Positions 1-6,818 of a stretch of DNA of 6,835 nucleotides are shown one piece after another; the first letter of the stretch is position 1; every line of letters begins with the position of its first letter. Made by a program: the position numbers and the translations under genes. This DNA is from Actinomycetales bacterium. Lineage in GTDB: Bacteria; Actinomycetota; Actinomycetes; Mycobacteriales; Mycobacteriaceae. The DNA lies in assembly GCA_012838715.1 (NCBI GenBank), contig DUOR01000312.1:1-6835 (forward strand), written 5' to 3'. The notes below the pieces were generated by a model. The model was not told the DNA's origin. It worked only from the letters and a program-made list of their open reading frames with translations, and searched no databases.

Positions 1-80
1 ATCAATAACTCGGGATCAGTACTGATCCCGAGTTTGAGGGCGCCGATTTCGACTGATCCCGAGTTATTGATCCCGAGTTT
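1..80. repeat. Inverted-repeat cluster of an 11-bp unit; possible bidirectional terminator or operator
   Basis: The unit TGATCCCGAGT occurs at 23-33, 54-64 and 68-78, and its complement at 8-18. Positions 1-4 look like the end of a fifth, inverted copy cut by the window edge. Positions 8-33 form a perfect 26-bp palindrome (an 11-bp stem around GTAC). Positions 1-20 are also a perfect inverted repeat of 52-71. The two folds compete for 8-20, so only one can form at a time. The copies at 23-33 and 68-78 are followed by TTT and TTTT on the plus strand. The patch is clearly less GC-rich than the rest. It lies beyond the 3' end of the minus-strand uvrA-like gene, so a terminator serving one or both directions is a reasonable guess. 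A multi-site operator or the end of a small mobile element is also possible. The repeats are certain; the function is inferred. Confidence 0.75.
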
Positions 81-120
81 TAGTGAAGCGGCGGGGCAGG
101 AGTGGGCCGGGGCAGTGCTC

Positions 121-261
121 GATGGGGCGCGATGGGCCGGCTAACCCGCGGGGATGGCCCCGACGTACACGGCCAGGTACCGGCCGGTGATGGACGCGAT
201 GGGATCGCTAGTCCGCGGGGATGGCCCCGACGTACGCGGCCAGGTGACGGCCAGTGATGGA
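121..261. repeat. Imperfect tandem duplication (about 67-bp unit) of the 3' end of the uvrA-like gene
   Basis: Positions 141-194 match 208-261 with 48 of 54 bases identical. The similarity continues leftwards (121-140 against 189-207), so the two units are adjacent. The right copy holds the real C-terminus (SITGRHLAAYVGAIPAD, stop at 208-210). The left copy, read on the minus strand, gives SITGRYLAVYVGAIPAG and its own TAG at 141-143. It lies past the true stop and 67 bp away, so it is out of frame with the gene and should not be translated as part of it. This is either a local duplication that has diverged or the tail of a former second uvrA-like gene whose body was lost. Unit adjacency favours local duplication. 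Confidence 0.85.
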
Positions 262-2712
262 GCCCGCGGCGCCCTCGGAATCCCCGGAGCCCGCGGCGCC
301 GTCGGACGCCGCGGCGGCGACCAGGTCGCGGGGCGTTCCCTCGAACACGACGCGGCCGCCGTCGTGGCCCGCCCCGGGGCCCATGTCGATGATCCAGTCC
401 GCGTGCGCCATCACCGCCTGGTCATGTTCGACGACGATCACCGAAGCGCCCGCGTCGACGAGCCGGTCGAGCAGCGCCAGCAGGTTGTCCACGTCCGCGA
501 GGTGCAGGCCGGTCGTCGGTTCGTCCAGGACGAACAGTTCGCCGGCGCCGCCCTTGCGGCCCTTCAGGTGCGTCGCCAACTTCAGGCGCTGGCGCTCACC
601 GCCGGACAGGGTCGGAAGTTGGCGGCCGAGCGAGATGTACGGCAGTCCGACGTCGGCAAGCGTGGCCAGAATCTTCGACGCGGCGGGGATGCGCGCCTCC
701 CCTTCGGCGAAGAAGACGGTGGCCTCGGCGACGGTCATCGCGAGCACGTCGGCGATGTTGCGGCCGCCGAGGGTGTGCTCCAGGACGGAGGGCTGGAAGC
801 CACGGCCCTCGCAGTCCTCGCAGGGCATGGCGGTGCCGCCGCGGAAGCTCATCTCCGGGAAAATCTGGCCCGCGCCCTTGCAGGTTGGGCAGGCGCCGTC
901 GGAGTTGGCGCTGAACAGGCCTGGTTTGACGCCGTTGGCCTTCGCGAACGCCTTGCGGATGGGGTCGAGCAGCCCGGTGTACGTCGCCACGTTCGACCGC
1001 CGCGAACCCTTGATGGGCGACTGGTCGACGTAGATGGGCTCGGCCGGTGCGCCCGCGCCTGCCGTGCTTGCCGACGCGCCACTGGACGACCCCGCCGACG
1101 CGCCGCCACCCAGCAGTTCACCGTGGATGAGGGAGCTCTTGCCGGAGCCGGCGACGCCGGTGACCACGGCGAGGACGCCCAGCGGCACGTCGACGTCGAC
1201 GTCGCGGAGGTTGTGTGTGGAGGCTCCGCGGATTTCCACGTGCCCCGTCGCCCGCCGGATATCCGTCTCCGCCTTCAGTTCGGCGCGGTGGTCCAGGTGC
1301 CGGCCGGTCAACGTCCCCGAGGACCGCAGCCCCGCCAGGTCGCCCTGGTAGCAGACCTCGCCGCCGCCGGAGCCCGCCGCCGGGCCGATGTCGACGACAT
1401 GGTCGGCGATGGCGATGGTCTCCGGCTCATGCTCGACCACCAGCACCGTGTTGCCCTTGTCGCGCAGCTGCTCCAGCAGGGCGTTCATGCGGGTGACGTC
1501 GTGGGGGTGCAGGCCGATGGTCGGCTCGTCGAAGACGTAGGTGACGTCGGTCAGGGCCGATCCGAGGTGCCGGACCATCTTCACGCGCTGCGCCTCACCG
1601 CCGGACAGCGTGCCGGTCGCCCGGTTCAGCGACAGGTACCCGAGCCCGATGCCGGCGAAGGAATCCAGGGTCTCCACCAGCGTCTTCAGCAGTGGCGCCA
1701 TCGTGCCCTCCCGGCCCGACGCCACCTCCGGGGAATCCGAATACTCCCGCATCCAGTCGGCGAGATCCGAAATCTGCATCGCCGACAGCTCATGGATGCC
1801 CTTGCCGCCGACGCGCACCGACCGGGCGGTGTCGTTCAGGCGGGTGCCGCCGCAATCGGGGCAGGTCTTGAACACCACGGCCCGCTCGACGAACGCGCGG
1901 ATGTGCGGCTGCATCGCCTCGACGTCCTTGCTCAGCATCGAGCCGCGGATTTTGCCGATGACGCCCTCGTACGTCACGTTGATCCCGTCGGCCTTCACCT
2001 TCGTCGGCTCGCGGTACAGCAGGTCATGCAGCTCGGTCTCCGTGAAATCGCCGAGCTTCCTGTCCATGTCGAAGAAGCCCGACGCCGCGAAAATCCGGCC
2101 GTACCAGCCGTCCATCGAGTAACCGGGGACGAGGAGGGCGCCGTCGTTGAGGGACTTCGACGCGTCGTAAAGCGCGGTGAGGTCGAAGTCGGTGACGGAA
2201 CCGCGCCCCTCGCACGTCACGCACTGCCCGCCGAGGACGGCGAACTCCCGCCGCTCCTTCGTCCCGTCCGCCTTGGTCACCGCACCCGCCCCGCTTGCCG
2301 ACGCGACGTTGAAGGAGAACGCGTTCGGCGGGCCAATGCGCGGTTCGCCGACCCGCGAGAAAAGAATGCGGAGCAGGGCGCCCACGTCCGTGGCGGTGCC
2401 GACGGTGGACCGGGGGTTCGCGCCCATCGGCTCCTGGTCGACGACGATGGCGGTGGTCAGGCCCTCCAGCAGATCCACATCCGGGCGGGCGGGGGTGGGC
2501 ATGAAACCCTGGACGAACGAGGGGTAGGTCTCGTTGATCAGGCGCTGCGACTCCGCCGCGATGGTGCCGAACACCAACGACGACTTGCCCGACCCCGACA
2601 CCCCGGTGAAAACGGTGAGCCGGCGCTTCGGCAGATCGAGGCTGACGTCGCGGAGATTGTTGGCGCGGGCGCCGCGGACCTTGATCAGGCTGTGGGAATC
2701 GGCGGGATGCAT
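208..2712 (-). CDS. UvrA-family ABC ATPase, short UvrA2/DrrC-like class
   Basis: This is a soluble DNA-binding tandem ABC ATPase of 834 aa. Half 1 has Walker A GVSGSGKSS (37-45), signature LSGGEAQR (369-376), Walker B with FDEPTIGLHP (394-403) and the VEHE switch (426-429). Half 2 has Walker A GVAGSGKSS (519-527), signature LSGGERQR (702-709), Walker B LDEPTTGLHL (729-738) and VEHD (761-764). Cysteine pairs are C164/C167, C284/C287, and the UvrA zinc finger C608/C611 with C631/C634. Only about 60 residues separate the first Q-loop region (VDQEP, 91-95) from C164, so the UvrB-binding domain and the first classical zinc finger of housekeeping UvrA (about 940 aa) are absent. Known members of this class include daunorubicin-resistance DrrC and UvrA2, linked to tolerance of DNA adducts or DNA-binding drugs; that role here is inferred. 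Both ATP sites look intact. Gly/Ser/Ala-rich inserts lie at about 535-558 and 800-818. The ATG start is supported by GAGAGG seven bases upstream and by the motif starting directly at the N-terminus. Confidence 0.93.
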   Translation of the reverse strand: MHPADSHSLIKVRGARANNLRDVSLDLPKRRLTVFTGVSGSGKSSLVFGTIAAESQRLINETYPSFVQGFMPTPARPDVDLLEGLTTAIVVDQEPMGANPRSTVGTATDVGALLRILFSRVGEPRIGPPNAFSFNVASASGAGAVTKADGTKERREFAVLGGQCVTCEGRGSVTDFDLTALYDASKSLNDGALLVPGYSMDGWYGRIFAASGFFDMDRKLGDFTETELHDLLYREPTKVKADGINVTYEGVIGKIRGSMLSKDVEAMQPHIRAFVERAVVFKTCPDCGGTRLNDTARSVRVGGKGIHELSAMQISDLADWMREYSDSPEVASGREGTMAPLLKTLVETLDSFAGIGLGYLSLNRATGTLSGGEAQRVKMVRHLGSALTDVTYVFDEPTIGLHPHDVTRMNALLEQLRDKGNTVLVVEHEPETIAIADHVVDIGPAAGSGGGEVCYQGDLAGLRSSGTLTGRHLDHRAELKAETDIRRATGHVEIRGASTHNLRDVDVDVPLGVLAVVTGVAGSGKSSLIHGELLGGGASAGSSSGASASTAGAGAPAEPIYVDQSPIKGSRRSNVATYTGLLDPIRKAFAKANGVKPGLFSANSDGACPTCKGAGQIFPEMSFRGGTAMPCEDCEGRGFQPSVLEHTLGGRNIADVLAMTVAEATVFFAEGEARIPAASKILATLADVGLPYISLGRQLPTLSGGERQRLKLATHLKGRKGGAGELFVLDEPTTGLHLADVDNLLALLDRLVDAGASVIVVEHDQAVMAHADWIIDMGPGAGHDGGRVVFEGTPRDLVAAAASDGAAGSGDSEGAAGSITGRHLAAYVGAIPAD
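259..306. repeat. 27-bp in-frame tandem repeat inside the uvrA-like gene
   Basis: Positions 259-279 and 286-306 are 21-bp copies with one mismatch, offset by 27 bp. The offset is nine codons, so the repeat adds residues without shifting frame. It encodes SDGAAGSGD followed by SEGAAGSIT near residues 803-820, a flexible Gly/Ala/Ser segment just before the conserved TGRHLAAYVG tail. It abuts the 67-bp duplication, so the gene's 3' end carries two independent duplications side by side. Confidence 0.8.
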
Positions 2713-2719
2713 TCGGTGG

Positions 2720-2725
2720 CCTCTC
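2720..2725 (-). promoter_or_regulatory. Ribosome binding site of the uvrA-like gene
   Basis: The minus strand reads GAGAGG seven bases before the ATG at 2712-2710. This fixes the start and makes an upstream start unlikely. Confidence 0.7.
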
Positions 2726-2864
2726 GGGGTGGGGGAGGGTGAACGAGGGTATGGGGTACGGCCGGGGGTATGGGGCCCGGCGCGGGACGGTGGGGCGCGC
2801 GGCCGCTACCAGGTGGATTGTCGTTCAAGGATATCCGCAACTGGTTTGCGCAGTTCGGGGCGAC

Positions 2865-2893
2865 TTCGGGCTTTCCTTCACCGGTGCTAAGTT
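2865..2893 (+). promoter_or_regulatory. Candidate promoter for the acyltransferase gene
   Basis: TAAGTT at 2888-2893 matches the corynebacterial -10 pattern TANNNT. It sits in the only locally AT-rich part of the intergenic region. The hexamer 17 bases upstream, TTCGGG (2865-2870), is a poor -35, as is common in these bacteria. Transcription would start near 2900, giving a leader of about 100 nt. This is motif-based only. Confidence 0.35.
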
Positions 2894-2905
2894 ATCGCCC
2901 CATGG

Positions 2906-2969
2906 GCGCGCGGGGGACGACCCGCGCGCGGCAGCACACGACCCGCACGACACCCGGGAGCGGCCCGGG
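2906..2969 (+). promoter_or_regulatory. Two GC-rich hairpins in the probable acyltransferase mRNA leader
   Basis: The first hairpin pairs 2906-2914 with 2921-2929, nine consecutive G-C pairs around the loop GGACGA. The second pairs CCCGGG (2953-2958) with CCCGGG (2964-2969) around AGCGG. Both lie between the candidate promoter and the ATG at 3003, leaving about 33 unpaired bases that include the ribosome binding site. No T-run follows either, so neither looks like a standard terminator. They may stabilise the message or modulate expression, or may be chance in GC-rich DNA. I do not recognise a known riboswitch. Confidence 0.45.
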
Positions 2970-3002
2970 CACCGCGGTGACCACGAAGAAATCAGGCGAC
3001 GA

Positions 3003-5195
3003 ATGACCACCACCCCTCCGAACGGGCCCGCCGACCGCCGGCGACCGCTGACCGAGGAACTCGAGCAACTGAAGGCACGGCGCCCGGAGCTCGTGCGAAA
3101 GCTGACCGAAGTCGAGGACCGGCTGATCGTCGACGACCTCCGCATCGCCGAGATCGAGGCAGAACTTGCCCGGCTCGACGAAATGGACGAGCTCGCCGAA
3201 CTGGCCGCGCGCACCGAAGCCGAGGAAGCCTCTTCGCACGTCGGGGCGGCTGAAGTCGAGGTCGCCGGAGTTGAGGTCGCCGAACCCGTCGAGCGCAGCG
3301 AAACCGTCGCGCCCGAGCCCGCGCCCGTCGCGACGGCCACCGAACCCGCGCCCGCCCGGAAGAAGGCCCGTGCGGGTCTGCGCCGGGTGCCGGGCATCGA
3401 CGGGCTGCGTGGCCTGGCGGTGCTGGCCGTGGTCATCTACCACTTCTTCGGGGACGTCCTGCCGGGCGGTTACCTGGGCGTGGACGTGTTCTTCGTGCTC
3501 TCCGGTTTCCTCATCACCTCGCTGCTGGTGCGCGAGTACGGGGCGAACGGGCGCATCGACCTGAAGGACTTCTGGGTGCGCCGCGCCCGCCGCATCCTGC
3601 CGGCCGCGTTGTTCGTGCTGGTCATCGGCACCGCGATCGCCGGCATCGTCGGCGGTGACGCGGCGGTCGGGTTGGGGGCGCAGTTCCTGGGCACCCTGTT
3701 CTTCGTCAACAACTGGACGCAGATCGCGGGCAGCCAAAGCTACTTCGCGGACTCCGGCGTCCAACTCTTCGCCCACTTCTGGTCCCTGGCCGTGGAGGAG
3801 CAGTTCTACGTCCTGTTCCCGCTGATCTTCGTCGGGATCGTCGCCCTGCGCGTCGGCACGCAGAAAATGAAGTGGCTGACCGCGGCGGGCGCACTGGCCT
3901 CCTTCGCCTGGATGGTGGTGCTGCACGACCCGGAGGCCGACCCGACCCGCGTCTACTACGGCACCGACACCCACGCCTTCGGCCTGCTGCTCGGCGCGAC
4001 GCTGGCGCTGTGGATGACCAACCCGAACCCCCGCACCCGGGACTCGTGGCCCGCGTGGCTCGGCCCGCTGCGCGGCGACCGCGCCACCGCCACCATCGGC
4101 GCGGCGGCGCTGGGCGGCCTCATCGTCCTGTTCCTCTTCCTCGCCGACACCGCGCCCATCACCTACCGCGGCGGCCTGCTCACCGCGTCGATCCTGTCGG
4201 CGCTGGTGCTGGCGTCGGTGGTGCGCGAGCACGGCCCCGCGTCGGTCATCTTCCGAACCGCGCCGATGCGCTGGCTCGGCGAACGCTCCTTCAGCCTGTA
4301 CCTGTGGCACTGGCCGGTGATGGTGCTGGTCTCCGAGGTTCTCCAGCGTTCCGAGACCCGCTGGTGGTCGATGACCGCCGGCCTGGTGTCGCTGGCCATA
4401 TCGCTGCCGCTGTCCAGCTGGTCCTACAAGTGGATTGAGACGCCCATCCGCCGCCGCGGTTACGGCCGCATCCTCGCCGACGTCCGCGAACTGCCGAAGC
4501 CCGGCAAGGTCGCCGTGCCCGTCGCCACGGTGGCGGTGCTGCTGACCGCGGGCATCGCCATCGGCACCTCGCCCGCCCAGAACTCCCTGGAACGCGACCT
4601 CACCGCCATGGCAGCCCGCGCCGGCGAGGCCGAACAGGCCGCGGCCATCGTCGAGGACCCCGACCGCGAAATGCCCGCCGGCGACCGCATCACCGCCATC
4701 GGCGACTCCGTGATGCTCGCCAGCGCCGACGCCCTGAACACCGAGTTCCCCGGCATCTACGTCGACGGCGGCGTCTCCCGCCACTACCAGGACGTCCCCG
4801 GCATCATCGCCGCGATGGAGTCCGCCGGCACCCTCGACCAGTTCGTGGTCCTCGGCTTCGGCACCAACGGGCCGTCCACCGGCGCCTACGACGGGCTGAT
4901 GGACGAGATCATCGACGCCCTCGGCGAGGACCGCGTCATCATCATGGTCCTGCCCTACGGGGACCGGTGGTACATGCCGGAGGCGGAGGCCGAAATCCTC
5001 GCCGCCGCCGGGGAACACGACAACGTCTACGTCGCCGACTGGTGCCGCGCCGCCCGCGACGACTGGGGTAAGCTCCGCGCCGACCTCGTCCACCCGACGC
5101 CGCCCGGCGCCGTCGCCTACTCCGACGCCATCCGAGACGCCCTGACCCAGTGGGTCGACGACGACAAGACCGTGCCCGGCGTCTGCGGCGTCTGA
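3003..5195 (+). CDS. OatA-like membrane O-acyltransferase (acyltransferase-3 plus SGNH domain)
   Basis: This is a predicted inner-membrane protein of 730 aa. Residues 15-75 are a charged, heptad-like coiled coil, and 78-125 a Val/Glu/Ala/Pro-rich linker. The acyltransferase-3 domain runs from about 128 to 475: [17 protein letters not shown] (H147), [12 protein letters not shown] (159-170), RRARRILP (193-200), [11 protein letters not shown] (259-269), the [12 protein letters not shown] block (321-332) and LYLWHWPV (432-439), with roughly 11 hydrophobic segments. A last membrane segment (503-523) leads to a probably external SGNH domain: GDS with S569, SRH (592-594), GTNG (620-623) and the D694/H697 pair in DLVHP. 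The layout matches OatA-type enzymes, which acylate peptidoglycan or other envelope sugars; the actual acceptor here is unknown, and a corynebacterial glycolipid or arabinogalactan is possible. The ATG at 3003 is preceded by a weak AGG (2994-2996). Longer in-frame readings upstream cross the promoter region and look non-coding. The gene lies 271 bp before glmM on the same strand. Confidence 0.88.
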   Translation: MTTTPPNGPADRRRPLTEELEQLKARRPELVRKLTEVEDRLIVDDLRIAEIEAELARLDEMDELAELAARTEAEEASSHVGAAEVEVAGVEVAEPVERSETVAPEPAPVATATEPAPARKKARAGLRRVPGIDGLRGLAVLAVVIYHFFGDVLPGGYLGVDVFFVLSGFLITSLLVREYGANGRIDLKDFWVRRARRILPAALFVLVIGTAIAGIVGGDAAVGLGAQFLGTLFFVNNWTQIAGSQSYFADSGVQLFAHFWSLAVEEQFYVLFPLIFVGIVALRVGTQKMKWLTAAGALASFAWMVVLHDPEADPTRVYYGTDTHAFGLLLGATLALWMTNPNPRTRDSWPAWLGPLRGDRATATIGAAALGGLIVLFLFLADTAPITYRGGLLTASILSALVLASVVREHGPASVIFRTAPMRWLGERSFSLYLWHWPVMVLVSEVLQRSETRWWSMTAGLVSLAISLPLSSWSYKWIETPIRRRGYGRILADVRELPKPGKVAVPVATVAVLLTAGIAIGTSPAQNSLERDLTAMAARAGEAEQAAAIVEDPDREMPAGDRITAIGDSVMLASADALNTEFPGIYVDGGVSRHYQDVPGIIAAMESAGTLDQFVVLGFGTNGPSTGAYDGLMDEIIDALGEDRVIIMVLPYGDRWYMPEAEAEILAAAGEHDNVYVADWCRAARDDWGKLRADLVHPTPPGAVAYSDAIRDALTQWVDDDKTVPGVCGV

Positions 5196-5201
5196 CGCCG
5201 C
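5185..5201 (+). other. Hairpin straddling the acyltransferase stop codon
   Basis: GCGGCGTC (5185-5192) and GACGCCGC (5194-5201) are perfect 8-bp complements around T5193, the first base of the TGA stop. It can fold as a 6-bp stem with a 5-nt loop. A second palindrome, CCGGCGCCGG (5202-5211), follows directly. There is no T-run, so it is at most a GC-rich termination or 3'-end stability element. Confidence 0.45.
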
Positions 5202-5212
5202 CCGGCGCCGGC

Positions 5213-5283
5213 CGCTTGCCGACGGAAGGCCCGCACGGCACCGTCGCCGCCATTTCCCGCCGCGCTTGCCGACGGAAGGCCCG
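5213..5283. repeat. Direct repeat pair spaced 50 bp apart downstream of the acyltransferase gene
   Basis: A 21-bp sequence beginning CGCTTGCCGACGGAAGGC is present without mismatch at 5213-5233 and 5263-5283. In each copy CCGACGG is the left arm of a stem, with CCGTCG (5241-5246) or CCGTCGG (5290-5296) as the right arm. Two similar stem-loops therefore stand in tandem. They resemble dispersed intergenic hairpin repeats in general form, but I do not recognise a named family. Confidence 0.7.
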
Positions 5284-5302
5284 ACCGGCCCGTCGGAAAG
5301 CG
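5263..5302 (+). terminator. Candidate terminator hairpin after the acyltransferase gene
   Basis: Positions 5263-5275 pair with 5290-5302 in a 13-position stem with a single G-A mismatch (5268/5297) and a 14-nt loop. It is the longest hairpin in the gap and sits upstream of the glmM promoter candidate, where the previous transcript would be expected to end. It is followed by ATTGGG and not by a T-run, so it would not be a classical intrinsic terminator. Confidence 0.4.
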
Positions 5303-5350
5303 ATTGGGCGCACGGTTGGGGGTGGCGCGCGGCCGCGGACGGCGGGGCAA

Positions 5351-5390
5351 CTTCTGCCCACGGGGGGCCTCGGTGGCACAATGCTGGGAT
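5351..5390 (+). promoter_or_regulatory. Candidate glmM promoter
   Basis: TGGCACAAT (5374-5382) reads as an extended -10 (TGN followed by CACAAT, one change from TANAAT). A loose -35 could lie within CTTCTGCCCA (5351-5360). Transcription would begin near 5389 and leave a leader of about 75-80 nt. The element is downstream of the hairpins, consistent with glmM being transcribed on its own. This is motif-based only. Confidence 0.35.
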
Positions 5391-5450
5391 ACCCGTGGCC
5401 GCCCCGCCCGTCCGAGCGGCCCGACCGGTCCCACCGCAACCGACCCCACC

Positions 5451-5455
5451 AGGAG
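5451..5455 (+). promoter_or_regulatory. Ribosome binding site of glmM
   Basis: AGGAG lies 11 bases before the ATG at 5467, slightly long spacing but the only good match. It supports the start giving [12 protein letters not shown], the expected GlmM N-terminus. Confidence 0.65.
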
Positions 5456-5466
5456 TTGTATCCGAC

Positions 5467-6810
5467 ATGGCCCGTCTTTTCGGCACCGATGGCGTTCGCG
5501 GCCTGGCGAACCAGGCGCTCACCGCCCCCATGGCGATGAAGTTGGGGGCCGCCGCGGCAACGGTGCTGACCCGGGGATCCAACCCCTCGCGCCGCCGCCC
5601 GCTGGCCATCGTCGGCCGCGACCCGCGCGTCTCCGGCGAGATGCTCGCCGCCGCGCTGTCCGCCGGCCTCGCCTCCAAGGGCGTCGACGTGCTGCGCGTG
5701 GGCGTGCTGCCGACCCCGGCCGTCGCGTACCTCACCGACGATTACGGCGCCGACATCGGCGTGATGATCTCCGCCTCCCACAACCCGATGCCCGACAACG
5801 GCATCAAGTTCTTCGCCGCCGGCGGCACCAAGCTCGACGACGCGGTGGAGAAGGAAATCGAGCACGCGCTCGACGGCCTGGAGGACACCGGCCCGACCGG
5901 CACCGGCGTCGGCCGCATCATCGAGGAAGCGCCCGACGGGCTGGACCGCTACCTCTTCCACCTGGCGAAGGCCGTGCCGACGAAGCTCGACGGCCTTCGC
6001 GTCGTCGTCGACTGCGCCAACGGCGCCGCCTCCACCGCCGCCCCGATGGCGTACGCGGCGGCCGGCGCGGACGTCGTGGCCATCCACAACACCCCCAACG
6101 CCTACAACATCAACGACAACTGCGGCTCCACGCACATCGACGTGCTGCAGAAGGCCGTCACCGAGCACGGCGCCGACCTGGGCCTCGCCCACGACGGCGA
6201 CGCCGACCGCTGCCTGGCCGTCGACTCCGAGGGCAACATCATCGACGGCGACCAGATCATGGCGGTGCTGGCCGTGGCCATGAAGGAAGACGGCCTGCTG
6301 CACCACAACACCCTGGTGGCCACCGTCATGTCGAACCTGGGCTTGAAGCTGGCCATGAAGGAAAACGGCATCGAGATGCGCACCACCAAGGTCGGCGACC
6401 GCTACGTCCTCGCCGACCTCGGCGCCGGCGGCTACTCCCTCGGCGGCGAGCAGTCCGGCCACGTGGTCATCCCCGATTACGCCACCACCGGCGACGGCAC
6501 CCTCACCGGCCTGTACCTGATGTCCCGCATGGCCCGCACCGGCAAGCCGCTGGCCGAGCTGGCGTCCGTGATGAAGGTGCTGCCACAGACCCTGATCAAC
6601 GTGCCGGTGGCCGACAAGGGCGCCATCTCCGGCGACGAGAAGGTGCAGGCCGCCATCGCCCGCGCCGAGGAGGAGCTCGGCGAGTCCGGCCGCGTGCTGC
6701 TGCGCGCCTCCGGCACCGAGGAACTGTTCCGCGTGATGGTCGAGGCCGCCGACGCCGAAACCGCCCGCCGCATCGCCGGCGAGCTCGCCGCCGTCGTCGC
6801 CGCCGTGTAG
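5467..6810 (+). CDS. glmM: Phosphoglucosamine mutase GlmM
   Basis: This cytoplasmic enzyme of 447 aa, full length for the family, interconverts glucosamine-6-phosphate and glucosamine-1-phosphate. It feeds UDP-GlcNAc synthesis by GlmU and so peptidoglycan and arabinogalactan-linker synthesis. Family landmarks are all present in order: N-terminal LFGTDGVRG (4-12), the active-site serine loop [14 protein letters not shown] (101-114, phosphoserine S104), the Mg-binding DGDADR (243-248), the sugar-specificity loop GGEQSGH (326-332) and the phosphate-binding [14 protein letters not shown] (413-426). SGTEE replaces the more widespread SGTEP, which I recall as normal in corynebacteria. GEQSG, not the hexose-mutase type loop, argues for GlmM over phosphoglucomutase/phosphomannomutase. 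The start is fixed by the conserved N-terminus and AGGAG upstream. In mycobacteria and, as I recall, C. glutamicum the gene follows rplM-rpsI. Here its upstream neighbour is an acyltransferase gene, and it probably has its own promoter. No defect is visible. Confidence 0.97.
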   Translation: MARLFGTDGVRGLANQALTAPMAMKLGAAAATVLTRGSNPSRRRPLAIVGRDPRVSGEMLAAALSAGLASKGVDVLRVGVLPTPAVAYLTDDYGADIGVMISASHNPMPDNGIKFFAAGGTKLDDAVEKEIEHALDGLEDTGPTGTGVGRIIEEAPDGLDRYLFHLAKAVPTKLDGLRVVVDCANGAASTAAPMAYAAAGADVVAIHNTPNAYNINDNCGSTHIDVLQKAVTEHGADLGLAHDGDADRCLAVDSEGNIIDGDQIMAVLAVAMKEDGLLHHNTLVATVMSNLGLKLAMKENGIEMRTTKVGDRYVLADLGAGGYSLGGEQSGHVVIPDYATTGDGTLTGLYLMSRMARTGKPLAELASVMKVLPQTLINVPVADKGAISGDEKVQAAIARAEEELGESGRVLLRASGTEELFRVMVEAADAETARRIAGELAAVVAAV

Positions 6811-6818
6811 CGCAGTCC

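Larger units (their letters stand above)
2713..3002. other. Divergent intergenic region between the uvrA-like and acyltransferase genes
   Basis: This 290-bp stretch separates two genes that point away from each other, so it should hold both promoters. Next to the uvrA-like start it is G-rich on the plus strand, with GGGTATGGGG twice (2747-2756 and 2766-2775). The middle (2815-2900) is less GC-rich and contains the palindrome GGATATCC (2829-2836) and the small inverted repeat CGCAA-CTGGT-TTGCG (2836-2850), which could be an operator. A rightward -10-like element is at 2888-2893, followed by two hairpins. For the leftward gene only a weak TACCCT (2751-2746, matching the corynebacterial TANNNT pattern) was seen, with no convincing -35. 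No small gene with a start and ribosome binding site is evident. Confidence 0.6.

Noticed and set aside
1..80. Repeat cluster considered as a CRISPR array
   Set aside because: Units are only 11 bp, occur in both orientations and have irregular short spacing, with no spacer pattern.
154..2742. 862-codon open frame on the plus strand across the uvrA-like gene
   Set aside because: It is antisense to a gene with complete ATPase motifs. Its composition (Arg, Gly, Ala, Val, His, Asp rich) is typical of a shadow frame in high-GC DNA, and it shows no recognisable domain.
2739..3002. 88-codon in-frame extension of the acyltransferase
   Set aside because: It crosses the probable promoter and leader hairpins, has non-coding-like composition and no ribosome binding site. 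The ATG at 3003 begins a sensible coiled-coil sequence.
5374..5390. TGGCAC resembling a sigma-54 -24 element
   Set aside because: The expected GC-containing -12 box is not at the right spacing, and sigma-54 is not expected in actinobacteria of this kind.
5266..5466. In-frame upstream extension of glmM
   Set aside because: The GlmM N-terminus [12 protein letters not shown] is conserved and preceded by AGGAG. The extension is Pro/Trp/Gly-rich and crosses the hairpins and promoter candidate.
5381..5539. Short open frame starting [10 protein letters not shown] before glmM, as a possible leader peptide
   Set aside because: There is no ribosome binding site, it overlaps the candidate -10 and runs into glmM in another frame.
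2892..5735. 947-codon open frame on the minus strand across the acyltransferase gene
   Set aside because: It is the complement of a well-supported membrane protein gene, has low-complexity Gly/Val/Asp/Arg composition, and runs through the non-coding gap into glmM.
4942..6462. 506-codon open frame on the minus strand overlapping glmM
   Set aside because: It is a shadow of glmM with repetitive composition and no domain signal.
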